Below the pieces are notes generated by a model. The model was not told the DNA's origin and did no database searches. It saw nothing but the letters and a program-made list of their open reading frames with translations. This document shows positions 1-9,800 of a stretch of DNA of 64,000 nt, piece after piece; position 1 is the stretch's first letter, and the number at the start of each line of letters is the position of its first letter. The stretch is from contig CYKH01000450.1 in assembly GCA_001460835.1 (NCBI GenBank), positions 5,564-69,563 on the forward strand, written 5' to 3'. Origin of the DNA: Bodo saltans (taxonomy: Eukaryota; Euglenozoa; Kinetoplastea; Eubodonida; Bodonidae). The position numbers were made by a program, and so were the translations under genes.

Positions 1-1032
1 ATGCGCAAGAAGCCCAGTGTGACCCCTGTTATTGCCACACTCGCCCCACGAGCCCCGGACCCACGTGAAGTCCCCATTGATGTTCCTCCTGTTGTAAGTA
101 CTCGTGAATCCTCGCCTCTCCCTAGCAATCCCGTGACAGTTGTTCATCACCCTTCCTCCGCTGCCCTTCGGTCGGACGAGCCAAGTGCAAAGATTTTCTC
201 TGAGATTATCACAATTCCTCTCAAGTTGCACCACAGCACCAACTGGACATTCAAAAGTAAGACCGCCGCCGATGGAGTCCTTTTTGAAGAAATGGAGAGC
301 CCGTTTTGCAACAAGAAAGCATGTCGCTTTACTCTAAATATCCCCAATGCAACGTGCACTGCGTTCGAGAAGATGTTGTGCGATGACCCCGATTGCAACA
401 GCAAAACGTCGTACGCGTACAAATTTGACACACTTTTGTCAAGCAAGAAACTCCTGCAACGTCTGAGCGACACCGACATTATCCTTCAGAATATGTACAA
501 GAGTCCGTTCTTTGGAATTGCGGCACGAGACATGGTCACTCGATTCAACAACGGCATTTTTGTCACTAACCGCAAAGATCAGGAGTCCCTTGGTGTCGTC
601 CCTGCTACATTTAAGAACAGCCCAGGAAGCAAAACAGGCGTGGTGTTTATTCAATCTTGTATCGACCACGGTAAACAAGCCCCTGCCTGTAAAGGCTACA
701 CACGTGGTGCTGTTCATGCGTACTTGGCACTTGGGCAAGAAGAGGACGATGGTTCTTTGACGATCACTCTGACAATGAGTGTGGACCCTCAAGGCTCTAT
801 TCCTGCAAGCATCGTGGAAGCCACAAATGCTGAGCAAGTTAAGAAATTGCTAATTATGCGCGGCATTCTGAATGAAATTGGTCCCATTAGAAAAGAATTC
901 CCACCAGAAGTTGACGACGCTGCTGGCAGTGCTCTCGAACGTGCTCCTTCCGGAGTAGCTGACGCGCCAGATACTGCTCTTCGGCAGTCCTCAACCTCGC
1001 TAGACGCCACTATTAGTCTTCCTGATGAGTAG
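1..1032 (+). CDS. START-domain lipid-binding protein (possibly 5' partial)
   Basis: A 343-residue frame begins at the first base of the window, so the true start may lie upstream. The first ~65 residues are proline-rich and look disordered. Residues ~70-300 match the START (StAR-related lipid transfer) fold. There is a block around SPFFGIAARDMVTRF, equivalent to the usual 'RDFV' strand, then CKGYTRGAVHAYLALG. The family signature DPQGSIPASIVEATNAEQ follows, corresponding to DpkGsiPkwlvN in known members. START domains bind one lipid or sterol in a hydrophobic cavity and move it between membranes or act as lipid sensors; the ligand here cannot be read. No signal peptide or membrane segment is visible in the part seen. 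A second START domain follows in the same frame after the TAG at 1030-1032. Confidence 0.75.
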   Translation: MRKKPSVTPVIATLAPRAPDPREVPIDVPPVVSTRESSPLPSNPVTVVHHPSSAALRSDEPSAKIFSEIITIPLKLHHSTNWTFKSKTAADGVLFEEMESPFCNKKACRFTLNIPNATCTAFEKMLCDDPDCNSKTSYAYKFDTLLSSKKLLQRLSDTDIILQNMYKSPFFGIAARDMVTRFNNGIFVTNRKDQESLGVVPATFKNSPGSKTGVVFIQSCIDHGKQAPACKGYTRGAVHAYLALGQEEDDGSLTITLTMSVDPQGSIPASIVEATNAEQVKKLLIMRGILNEIGPIRKEFPPEVDDAAGSALERAPSGVADAPDTALRQSSTSLDATISLPDE

Positions 1033-1698
1033 CTACTGTATGTACGAAAATGGATTGATCTGTTCCACAACAAGCATTGGCAACTTCAACAAAACAAAGA
1101 CAACGTGGCGTACTTTCTCACGACGAGCCCGTGGTGCGAAAAGAAAGCAGTCCGTGTTCAATACTTTGTTGAAGGCGTCAAAGCGCACGCGTTAGACCAA
1201 GTCCTAGGAAACCCTGATAACGCCACTAAGTACGATCGGCTGCTCCGCACACGAACAAAGCTGAAGGATTTGACCATCCGAACATGTTTGCTTCGGAATA
1301 TCTACGCCTCACCATTTTTTGGGATCAAGGCTCGTGATTTCGTCGTGCGATCCACGCCGAGGACGTACCTCAATCGCGATCAGCAAGTCGAACTTGGCAT
1401 CATCGATATTCCTTGTGTGACGCCCGGTGCTGAGAAGGGCAACGTATTCTTGAACTGCTGCTCGAACGCAAGAAACGATGCACCGGTAGATTCTGCGTAT
1501 GAGCGTGGTGACGTTCATTCTCATGGTCTGATGGCCGTGGAGGAGGTGCTTCAAGGTCAAGTAGTTGGAGTGCACCTGATTCAGTGCTCCTCGGTGGACC
1601 CGTGTGGCACTCTGCCGGTTAGTTTGGTAAACGCATCGAATGCAGAGCAGATGGAAAAGGTTAAAATTATCGGCAAGCTCATGAAGAGCATCTCTTAG
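1033..1698 (+). pseudogene. Second START domain in the same frame, cut off by one TAG
   Basis: Directly after the TAG at 1030-1032 the same frame stays open for 221 codons and ends at TAG 1696-1698. It encodes another START domain: NIYASPFFGIKARDFVVRS, then DPCGTLPVSLVNASNAEQ, aligning throughout with the upstream domain at modest identity. The match begins before any ATG. Residues just after the stop (KHWQLQQNKDN, TSPWCEKKAVRVQYF) already align to the first domain. The earliest in-frame ATG is at about codon 167, too late to make a domain. So this is either the second half of a tandem-START protein broken by a nonsense codon, a stop-readthrough product, or a sequencing error. Conservation up to the end suggests the break is recent. 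Confidence 0.6.
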
Positions 1699-2340
1699 AC
1701 TCGCAAAGGAAAAAAGAGAAAATCTTTTTTTTCTTTTTAGCGAGCAACGTTATCGATGCTGCGATGTTTGGAGGCGCGTGAAGTATTACAACAAGCAACA
1801 ACGCAACAATGTCAATGATACTGTTTTGCATAAACATGCGAATGTGTTCTTATCGGTTTTGTTTTGTTTTCATGATAAAGCCGTGAGGAAGAACAAGACA
1901 CGACGGAGACTTTAGTGAGAGAACGCCATCATCATTCAAGACAACGCAGAGGCCGCAGAAAACGGAACCCATACAACTCTGTTTGTTTTCGTTTGTCTTG
2001 TCTCTCTCTCGCTTCACAGTAAAAGCCTAGTCGCACCCCATCGTGGGGTTGTGTGGCAGGGGCCATCCGAAGTCGTCTCCTCTTCAGGCCAGATTTCAGG
2101 CGAAAGGCCGAAATCTTTTCCCGCATCATCACAAAAAGAAATCAAAACCAACAACAAAAAAAAAAAAATCGTTGGGCTGTGTGGCAGGGGCCATCCGAAG
2201 TCGCCTTCTCTTCAGGCCAGATTTCGAGCGAAAAAGGCCGAAATCTTTTCCCGCATCATCACAAAAAGAAATCAAAACCAACAACAGAAAAAGTTTAAGT
2301 ACAAAATTAACTCTTTGATCCAGAAAGCATCTCACCAATT
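1699..2340 (+). other. Spacer between START gene and first PIF1-like gene
   Basis: There is no credible gene. The segment holds a T-rich run at ~1724-1738, a pyrimidine-rich tract at ~1980-2015 ending before the tandem repeat, and a 128-bp period tandem duplication that fills most of the presumed 5' leader of the downstream helicase gene. Confidence 0.6.
2046..2286 (+). repeat. Two-copy tandem repeat, period 128 bp
   Basis: Copy 1 starts at 2046 and copy 2 at 2174, each running through GTGTGGCAGGGGCCATCCGA and ending in an A-rich tract (ACCAACAACA). The copies differ by only a few substitutions and small indels. They lie 55-295 bases upstream of the first PIF1-like start codon, so they are probably in its 5' untranslated or trans-splicing region. 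Confidence 0.85.
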
Positions 2341-5202
2341 ATGTTGAGACACCTTGCAAATCTTTCTTCAGCAACTTCATCAGTCCGGTCAGGGGTGACA
2401 CGTCGTCTCAAAGCAGCCTATGATGCCTCACCATCATGCGTGGCCATCTCCCCTGCCATGATGGCCTCTTCACAATGCAGCCATTCGATGCTCCTCCTCC
2501 CCTCCTCCTCGCCGTCCTCGTCCCCTCCTCATGGGTCACTCGTGATGGCCAAGCGATGGTTTCATGATCATCACAATGACCGCAACAACCATGAAGGGCA
2601 GAGTAGCAGTGATCATCATATGGATCAGCAGGATTGGGACGATGCATTGTTCAGTGGCGAGGGGGCTTCCGTACTGCGAGCTGCTCGGCGAAAAGAGAAT
2701 CAAGAGAAGAAAGCGAGAGACCCCGCATTCCCAGAGGCACATGGTGTCGCGAGCGTTAATTTGTCAACAAAGTCTTCTACAAATTCACGGCCGCCACGCA
2801 AGTCGCATGCAGATTCCACTGGCTCATCTTCTTCTTCACACGACACAAAATCATCATCATCAGCACCCCAGCTTATTTTTAATGCCTTCAGTGGCCGACA
2901 AACTCGTTCCGATACAACAGCAATCAGGTCACTCGAAACGCTCGGTTTTACACCCGATGCGCAAACTCGTGTTCTGGTGTTGTCTCAACCAAAAACCTTG
3001 TACAACTACGCTTGTCGGTTGCAGCGCCGAGAAATCGCCCCTGCAAAGTCGTGGACCGGATCCCTCCATCGTCAACTCACCAACTTGCTGATGACAACCG
3101 ATCTCGATCTTCAGAGTGATATTGCAGAAGCCGCAACAGTAGATCGATTAGCGCGGGAGGTACAGCAAGTCTTAGACTTTGTCCACGCCGCTGCAAGGTC
3201 GCGGGCGTCATCGGGTGCCGTGCGCGGTGTAGTCTCCTCTGATAGCGTCAATCTCCCAGACTCCACCGCCGCTTCTCACGACGAGTTCCGTGAGGCGCCA
3301 TCACTTGTTCTTTCTCGTGACCTCCTGACCGATGAGCAGCAGAAGGTCGTCGACCTTGCATGCCAAGGGCATCATTTGTACATAGGCGGTGGCGCTGGAT
3401 CAGGCAAGACGACCATGCTCCGTGTCCTGAAGCACGTGCTACAGAAAGACCTTCACCTGTCGGTGGCAGCCACGGCCATCACTGGCATTGCGGCAGTGAA
3501 CATTCAAGGTACCACGCTTCACCATCGGTTCGGCATTACGCGCGAATACAATTTGGTCAAGAAGAAGGAATTAACAAAGTACGATGTTCTTATCGTCGAC
3601 GAAGCGTCTATGATTCCGCAGCAGTTGTTCACAACGCTTGACGAGAGATTGCGGAAAGCAAACGGAGTCGATCTGCCGTTTGGTGGGGTACAAGTGATTC
3701 TGTGCGGTGACTTCATGCAGCTGTCCGCTATTTCTGATTTGCCCATCATCGGAATGCCATTATTCCGGCGCAATTTTGTGATGGTGAAACTCCATGAAGT
3801 CATCCGGCAAAGCGCGTTGTCTCTGTTTGCAAAACAGCTTTCAGAAATGAGAAGAGGCGTTCCGCCTCATGACCTTTGCGACACCGTCAAGTTCCTTCCT
3901 GCTGGCAGCTTTGTGGAAGATGCCATCAATCTTCTGCCCACCAATGCAGAGGTTGTCACTGCAAATGAAAAGCAACTAGCGAAGCTCGAGGGTGAAGAGA
4001 TGGTGCTTCCCCCACTTCTGCTACCGCCCACATTGCGAGGAGAATGGTCAGATTGTTATTTGATTACAGTCCCTTCCGACGTGTCCAAGTATTCCGATAT
4101 CGCGCTCCTTACTGCGATTGAGCAGCACCTATTCCGAGCCCCAAATCTTGCGTCCCTGATGCTCCTCGCGAACACGTTAGTGAGCCAAATTGGGTATGCC
4201 CCGCCGTTAGGAGAAGATTTAAACACCAAAAAAGCATCAATTCCACTCACTCCTTCATTCCGCGCCATATCACTCTACCCCGTCTTCGACGATGCCTACG
4301 CACTCCGCATTCAATTTCCATCTTCCCTGGATCCACACGAGGTGGAAATACTGAAGCGTCAGCTTCTTACGTTGGGGGCTGCGTTACAAGATGTCAACGG
4401 AGGTGTTCACGAAGTAAAGGATGTTCTTTCGAATGCAGACGGCCTTCACACGGAGAAAAATGAGGCAACTCTTGCTCACTACGCGCGCACGTCTCCTGTA
4501 GGCGCCCCGCTCCGACTGAAGCTTGGATGCCGAGTACTAGTGCGCAGCAACCTCTCTAGCACCATCGTAAACGGATGCGTCGGGACTGTAGTGGGCTTCC
4601 GTCCCTGCACCCCAGAGTCTGTGTCACACTACCTCCTTCACTCTCAACGCGACGTGTACCTTGGGGCCTATGCAAACTTCATGAGGCACGAGCAGTGCAA
4701 TGCGTCGCCAATGCTGCCAGTGGTTGACTTTGGAGGTGGCGTTGTCGAAGTCATCCCACCGTGCTCTTTCGAAGTAGGAGGCATGGCGGACACGAACCAC
4801 TACTCAGCGTCGCTTATCGCCCTCCCCCTCACGCTAGCCTACGCCTTCACCGTCCACAAGGTCCAAGGTCTTACCCTAGTCGGCCGTGTGCATTTGGAGC
4901 TCAGCAAGATGTGGCCTTGCGACCATCTGCTGTACGTTGCCATGAGCCGCGTCAAGAACCCCGATCAGCTGAGCGTGTCTGGCTACTCAGAAGAGCTCGT
5001 CAAAGTCGCAACAGAGTGCCTTATCTTCGATGATAGCCTTCCAAAAGCAGATGACGCTGCCATCCCTGCTATTTCCATGCCGGCAACATGGAAATTGTTT
5101 CCCGGAAAGCGACGATTCGCCTTGGCAGATAAGGCATCGCGCCGCAGGTCACGTCAAGAAGCAGAAAAGCAAAAGAATCAGTATGTGGCCGCTCTTGCTT
5201 GA
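2341..5202 (+). CDS. PIF1-family DNA helicase, probably mitochondrial (copy 1)
   Basis: The protein has 953 residues. The N-terminus (MLRHLANLSSATSSVRSGVT) is basic, serine-rich and acid-free at first, like a mitochondrial presequence. Residues ~85-330 are low-complexity or unique. The SF1B helicase core begins near residue 335: Walker A GGGAGSGKT at 349-357, Walker B VLIVDEAS, motif III CGDFMQLS, and C-terminal motifs AYAFTVHKVQGLTL and LLYVAMSRVK. PIF1 enzymes unwind DNA 5' to 3' using ATP. In trypanosomes several paralogs act in the mitochondrion on kinetoplast DNA replication. The core is complete, so activity is plausible. A basic tail (RRRSRQEAEKQK) ends the protein. It is followed by a second PIF1 gene, an old tandem duplicate with one recently homogenised stretch. 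Confidence 0.9.
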   Translation: MLRHLANLSSATSSVRSGVTRRLKAAYDASPSCVAISPAMMASSQCSHSMLLLPSSSPSSSPPHGSLVMAKRWFHDHHNDRNNHEGQSSSDHHMDQQDWDDALFSGEGASVLRAARRKENQEKKARDPAFPEAHGVASVNLSTKSSTNSRPPRKSHADSTGSSSSSHDTKSSSSAPQLIFNAFSGRQTRSDTTAIRSLETLGFTPDAQTRVLVLSQPKTLYNYACRLQRREIAPAKSWTGSLHRQLTNLLMTTDLDLQSDIAEAATVDRLAREVQQVLDFVHAAARSRASSGAVRGVVSSDSVNLPDSTAASHDEFREAPSLVLSRDLLTDEQQKVVDLACQGHHLYIGGGAGSGKTTMLRVLKHVLQKDLHLSVAATAITGIAAVNIQGTTLHHRFGITREYNLVKKKELTKYDVLIVDEASMIPQQLFTTLDERLRKANGVDLPFGGVQVILCGDFMQLSAISDLPIIGMPLFRRNFVMVKLHEVIRQSALSLFAKQLSEMRRGVPPHDLCDTVKFLPAGSFVEDAINLLPTNAEVVTANEKQLAKLEGEEMVLPPLLLPPTLRGEWSDCYLITVPSDVSKYSDIALLTAIEQHLFRAPNLASLMLLANTLVSQIGYAPPLGEDLNTKKASIPLTPSFRAISLYPVFDDAYALRIQFPSSLDPHEVEILKRQLLTLGAALQDVNGGVHEVKDVLSNADGLHTEKNEATLAHYARTSPVGAPLRLKLGCRVLVRSNLSSTIVNGCVGTVVGFRPCTPESVSHYLLHSQRDVYLGAYANFMRHEQCNASPMLPVVDFGGGVVEVIPPCSFEVGGMADTNHYSASLIALPLTLAYAFTVHKVQGLTLVGRVHLELSKMWPCDHLLYVAMSRVKNPDQLSVSGYSEELVKVATECLIFDDSLPKADDAAIPAISMPATWKLFPGKRRFALADKASRRRSRQEAEKQKNQYVAALA
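4816..4984 (+). repeat. Near-identical 169-bp tract shared by the two PIF1 genes (copy 1)
   Basis: This stretch encodes helicase motifs V and VI. It matches 8191-8359 in the next gene with about five silent differences, while the flanking coding sequence is strongly diverged. The pattern is typical of a gene-conversion tract. Confidence 0.85.
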
Positions 5203-6003
5203 AGGAACGAGAACGATTATCAGGGAAATCTCGTTCAACCTCTTTCTCTTGTGGAAGGAAAACATAGATCACATATCGACCTCATACAGAAATCAAGAGC
5301 TCGTGTAAGGTCGGTATCCTTAACGCGCACAAAACTTGAGTTCGCTACAGATGACAGAAAAACAAAACAAAACAAAGTAACTTCACTCATTGAAGATGGA
5401 AATGACTACCGCTGTTGGTGTTTGCGGACAAGAATGTCAACATGAGAATTTCATGAAGCAGTTCAAGTAATTCACATTGAAATGAAAATGAGTCAGTGAG
5501 TGCGTCGAAGAAAAAAAGCACACCCATAGAACCGTTGGACCCTCCCTCCCTCATTCCGTTGTTTTTTGTTTCTTTTTTTAGCTTGCGACACGCAGTTGAG
5601 CAACTGTGACAAGGCATATTTGGTATTTTATTTTTGTTTCGGGCTTGTTAACTTGCAACCACGAGAACTAACAGTAGTTTTGTTGCTCAACCCCCCGCAT
5701 CATCAATTATCCACAGTTTGGCGCGAACCCTTAGAGCATGAGATTGACTCTAACCTTGACGTACTCTGGTTTCTTTTTTTTCCCCCTGGCTCTTCGCACT
5801 AAAAAGGTCCCGACAGTCCCTTGCATTCCTTAAGATAATTGGAAGCAATTGCACCTGACCGCCTCAAGAAAAACAAACAAACATTAACAAAAAACAAACA
5901 TAAATCACAGCAGCCGTCGAAAGCACAAGAAGCCGACAGCAACAGCGCCTTTACGCAAATAAAAGAAATAGAGCCTTCATTCTTTTTTCATAACAACAAA
6001 AAA
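5203..6003 (+). other. Spacer between the two PIF1-like genes
   Basis: No gene is supported here. A strong pyrimidine run at about 5768-5796, followed by AG near 5807, is a good candidate trans-splice acceptor for the downstream gene. That would leave a 5' leader of ~200 bases rich in A. A weaker T-rich stretch lies at ~5560-5580. Confidence 0.5.
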
Positions 6004-8850
6004 ATGCTGCGGCGTACTGTTACATCAGCTTCGACTTCAACGCTGCTGAGCTCATCACTTTGCCGTGAGGCGATGCTGCTGCCTCGATCATCTCATCTTT
6101 TTGAGACGTCATGGCGCGCCGCCACGCAACGCAATGCTTCGACAGCAATGCACCCTTCTGTACTCGTCGTGGGCATGCGCTTTCAATCCACTCGATCCAA
6201 CAGCAAAGACCGATTGTCCGTGCCCACGGTCAAAGTCGCTACATCATCATCATTATTTGCTGAGGCACCCCTTGGCCTTCCCACCGCACCTCAAACCATC
6301 CCAACGCTAAAACCATCATCATCACCAACACACGTTGTTGCGTCGGTGGCGAACGCTACAAGCGCCCCCTCCTACGTTTACAGCGCTATGAACAACAAGA
6401 CGTTTGCGGAGGACAGCAAAGAAATGGGGTTCCTTCGGAGTGTGGGTTTCGGCCTCAATCCAGCTCGGCACGTTGCCGTTAGCCATCCCGATGTGTTGTC
6501 TCAGCTAGCTAGCGCTCTCCGTGACGCGTCTGGAATCGAGGAAAAGGTCACTGCACTGACAAAAGGTTGGCCTCGTTGGTTCCGATCTAGAGTAGGCCCC
6601 ATCTTGATGAAGCACACTACCGCCATCGATGACGTTCCACTAGCGATCCAGAAAATGTTAGACAACCGCTTGAAGATGTTCGAAATGCGTAGAGCATCCC
6701 GTGACATTCAAAATGTCGTCGGTGACGATGCGTCCACCACGGCTCATCAAGCAGAGTCCTCCCCATCGCCAAACGAAACTCCCTCTTCAGACGGCGCTCT
6801 TTCGTTCGCTCTCAATCCTGAACAAGAAGCCGCACTGCTTTCTGTGGAGAAAGGCTTCAACACTTACATCGGTGGTAGCGCCGGTACTGGCAAGACTGTG
6901 CTGATTCGCGCCATTGTCCGCAAGCTCCAAGCTCGAGGCTTAAACGTTGCCGTCACAGCAACCACAGGGATTGCTGGGTGCCATATTGGAGGAAGCACAT
7001 TTCACCATGCACTTGGTGCCACCATCAACAACGAATTTGTTCGCCGGGAAGAACTCATCGCGCACCACGTCGTCATCATCGATGAAGTGTCGATGATGTC
7101 TCAGCGGCTGTTCGAGGAGTTTGATGCTGCTGCACGCACAGAAACCGGATGCACCGACTTGCCTTTCGGTGGCATGCAAGTGATCCTCTGCGGAGATTTT
7201 CTGCAACTCGGTGCCATCAATGAGCGGTCCATTTTGCACTCGAAACTATTCCACGAGAACTTCATCAAGTTCAAGCTCATGACTCAAGTTCGTCAATCTG
7301 AGCACGCCAAGTTTGCTGAGGCGCTCTCCATCATGCGTAAGGGTGTCGTACCAAAGGAGCTCATGGAAGTTGTGAAGAAGCTTCCCCCGGGCACGTTAGA
7401 AAGCAACGCAGTAAATCTCCTCCCAACGAACGCTGATGTTGCCGATGCGAACTCGAAAGAGCTTGAGCGACTGGAAGGTGATCCTATTACCTTTTCACCA
7501 CTCCCTCAGCATCCAAAGATCAACAAGCGCACAAGCTCTACCCTCGTGCTGCAGTGTTTGCCCCATATTCCCTTCGAAAAAGACGTGCTTCACCGCATCG
7601 TAGTTGAAGCCGTTGAGAAGAAAGCTCCATGGCCTCGTAATGCTGCAGTGTCCATCTACAAGCAGCATTCAGACGCGTATGCAGTACGAATTGTCTACCC
7701 CGACGCAGCCTCTGACGAGTGGTGCGAGGCTGCGAACAGCGCTCTGCTTGAAGTCGCCACCACAATCCACACATCTGACGTGGGTGCTCGACTGTATGAA
7801 GTGTACCAACCAACCGAAGGTCGCCATCCCGCTGAGATCGAGGACGTCCTCGACGACATGTTGAAGAAGCACGCAGTCGCACAAGAATGCACATTTAAGG
7901 TGGGAGCACGTGTCTTGCTCCGCTCTAATCTCACGAACGGCCTCGTCAATGGAACGATTGGAACGGTGACTGGATTCGCTCCTTGCAGACCAGACAGCCT
8001 TCCAACGCACCTGCGTGATGCTCGTGTCGACGATCTTATTGAAAAGTACCGCCAATTCTGCGAATTTGAAGGAATGGCCCAAGCATTGCTCCCTGTGGTT
8101 CGTTTCTACAGCGGTGAGGAGCTTGCTGTGCCGCCAATGGAATTTAGTGTGGGTGGGTTTACATCAACGTCGTTCTACTGCGGTAGTCGGATTGCCCTCC
8201 CCCTCACGTTAGCCTACGCCTTCACCGTCCACAAGGTCCAAGGTCTTACCCTAGTCGGCCGCGTGCATTTGGAACTCAGCAAGATGTGGCCTTGCGACCA
8301 TCTGCTGTACGTTGCCATGAGCCGCGTCAAGAATCCCGATCAGCTGAGCGTGTCTGGCTTCGATCCCTCGATGGTGAAAGCAGACGAGATGGCCGTCAAT
8401 TTCGATGACAGCCTTCCCGGTGTCCACCTTCCAATGATCCCACCGACTTCGAGAGTATCCATGTGGAAAGCACTCGAAGCAAAGTCCACTTCCAATAAAT
8501 CCATGGAAGAATTACTGAGAACATTTGGCTTTGCAGATAGTGACTTGAGGACATTCCAACAAGAGCAAAAAGAGAAGAACCTCAAGCGGCAAAAGAAGGC
8601 CTCAGCATTGGAAACAAAGCTCTCAGACTCCCTGGATGATTCCTTTGATGACGAAGAAGATGATGGCATTATTCCCGTGAAACCTCTTAAAGACTCTGTT
8701 GCCGCGAAAAAACTCATGAAAATTGTGAAGTTAGCGGAGAAGATGCAAGATAAGAGGCGCGCTTCTGTTGCCGCAGCTGTGTCAGCCGTCACCGGTTCTG
8801 TGCGGAGTATTACTTCCCAGCCACCTGCCTCTGGTTTGTCGAAATCGTAA
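6004..8850 (+). CDS. PIF1-family DNA helicase, probably mitochondrial (copy 2)
   Basis: The protein has 948 residues from ATG 6004; the frame is open further upstream but has no ATG. The N-terminus MLRRTVTSASTSTLLSSSLC resembles a mitochondrial targeting peptide. The helicase core starts near residue 275: Walker A GGSAGTGKT at ~289-297, Walker B VVIIDEVSMM, CGDFLQLG, then AYAFTVHKVQGLTL and LLYVAMSRVK. The C-terminal ~110 residues are an extension absent from copy 1, with an acidic patch (DDSFDDEEDDG) and basic stretches. The role is expected to be ATP-driven 5'-3' DNA unwinding in mitochondrial DNA maintenance, by analogy with trypanosome PIF1 paralogs. It is diverged from copy 1 except for the shared 169-bp tract. 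Confidence 0.9.
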   Translation: MLRRTVTSASTSTLLSSSLCREAMLLPRSSHLFETSWRAATQRNASTAMHPSVLVVGMRFQSTRSNSKDRLSVPTVKVATSSSLFAEAPLGLPTAPQTIPTLKPSSSPTHVVASVANATSAPSYVYSAMNNKTFAEDSKEMGFLRSVGFGLNPARHVAVSHPDVLSQLASALRDASGIEEKVTALTKGWPRWFRSRVGPILMKHTTAIDDVPLAIQKMLDNRLKMFEMRRASRDIQNVVGDDASTTAHQAESSPSPNETPSSDGALSFALNPEQEAALLSVEKGFNTYIGGSAGTGKTVLIRAIVRKLQARGLNVAVTATTGIAGCHIGGSTFHHALGATINNEFVRREELIAHHVVIIDEVSMMSQRLFEEFDAAARTETGCTDLPFGGMQVILCGDFLQLGAINERSILHSKLFHENFIKFKLMTQVRQSEHAKFAEALSIMRKGVVPKELMEVVKKLPPGTLESNAVNLLPTNADVADANSKELERLEGDPITFSPLPQHPKINKRTSSTLVLQCLPHIPFEKDVLHRIVVEAVEKKAPWPRNAAVSIYKQHSDAYAVRIVYPDAASDEWCEAANSALLEVATTIHTSDVGARLYEVYQPTEGRHPAEIEDVLDDMLKKHAVAQECTFKVGARVLLRSNLTNGLVNGTIGTVTGFAPCRPDSLPTHLRDARVDDLIEKYRQFCEFEGMAQALLPVVRFYSGEELAVPPMEFSVGGFTSTSFYCGSRIALPLTLAYAFTVHKVQGLTLVGRVHLELSKMWPCDHLLYVAMSRVKNPDQLSVSGFDPSMVKADEMAVNFDDSLPGVHLPMIPPTSRVSMWKALEAKSTSNKSMEELLRTFGFADSDLRTFQQEQKEKNLKRQKKASALETKLSDSLDDSFDDEEDDGIIPVKPLKDSVAAKKLMKIVKLAEKMQDKRRASVAAAVSAVTGSVRSITSQPPASGLSKS
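8191..8359 (+). repeat. Near-identical 169-bp tract shared by the two PIF1 genes (copy 2)
   Basis: Partner of 4816-4984. The encoded residues are identical over the tract, with about five third-position differences in the DNA. Confidence 0.85.
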
Positions 8851-9800
8851 ACGACGAACACAACTTGAAAGATAACGGTGCAGTCCTCTCACTTCACTAG
8901 ATTCCTACACGTTTAAGTCTTTGCAACTTTGGAGTTTCATCTCACAACACACAACACACAAAAAGAAACGGATGGACTCCATTGTACAAACCTTATTCGA
9001 ACTCCGATAGACTCCCCCACTTTGAGCAAAAAAAACAAGAAAACTTTGAGGACATGTTTGTGTGCAGCCAATGAAATGCTCGGAAAATGAAAGAAACCGC
9101 ACACAAATCTATGATTTTATTTGATTCACTTCACTCTTTCACAGCACGCGCATTCTAGACTTAGACGCATATCGGCCCTCACACATCTTTCCTTCGAGGT
9201 TTTTGTGCACTTTTTTTTCTTTATTCCCCTCCTTATGTTTGTGCGTGGGTTGTTTTTTTCCAGATGCTTCCCCCCTCACCTTGCCTCTTTCGATTTTATT
9301 CTTCCTCTTCACGCGATTACAACAAGGAATTTGAAGATCAAGTGGTCTCAGTTTCGTGATCACCAGTGCCGTATAACGCGCTGTGGTGGAGGTAAGGTAA
9401 ACTTCGCTCCTTTTATGATGTTTGAAGAAAGCAAACAAATCAAAAAGAAGCTAATGCAGGAAGAACTCATAGAAGTATCTCTTTTGAATGGAGATCAAAA
9501 AAGAAAACATCCGTTTGCCTTAAAATTCACCCATCTCCTCCGCGCTTGTTCCTCCCTCCCACAAATTTCTTCGTTTGGCGAAGAACAACACAGCTCTGTT
9601 TTCATCTTGGCCCCTCTCTCTTGATTGAGATGTTGTGAAGTATTGAATAAGCTTTTTTCGCTGCTGCTGCGACTTTGTTTGCGGATTCAAAATATCCGAA
9701 CGCATCTCTCCTTTGTGTGTTGTTGTCTTTCACTTCGTGCCACAAAAGAAAAACGTGCCCACGAAAACACAAAAAAAAAACAGAGAAGTTTTCTTTAGAA
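8851..9800 (+). other. 950-bp spacer, no gene supported
   Basis: The open frames here start at non-ATG codons and have pyrimidine-driven composition (runs of F and L), so none is credible. T-rich tracts at ~9205-9260 and ~9712-9745 are candidate trans-splice signals. The second, just before ATG 9801, fits the downstream gene. Confidence 0.5.

Noticed and set aside
2041-2347. Three overlapping ~90-residue frames across the 128-bp repeat
   Set aside because: The same repeat is read in all three frames with poly-Lys from an A run, and there is no conserved protein.
2341-8850. PIF1-like helicases as part of a Helitron transposon
   Set aside because: There is no Rep endonuclease motif, no terminal signals, and the N-termini look like mitochondrial presequences. 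Kinetoplastids have many native PIF1 genes.
9121-9624. Open frame of 167 residues in the spacer
   Set aside because: It has a non-ATG start and pyrimidine-driven Phe/Leu runs, with no domain or motif. It looks like a trans-splicing signal region.
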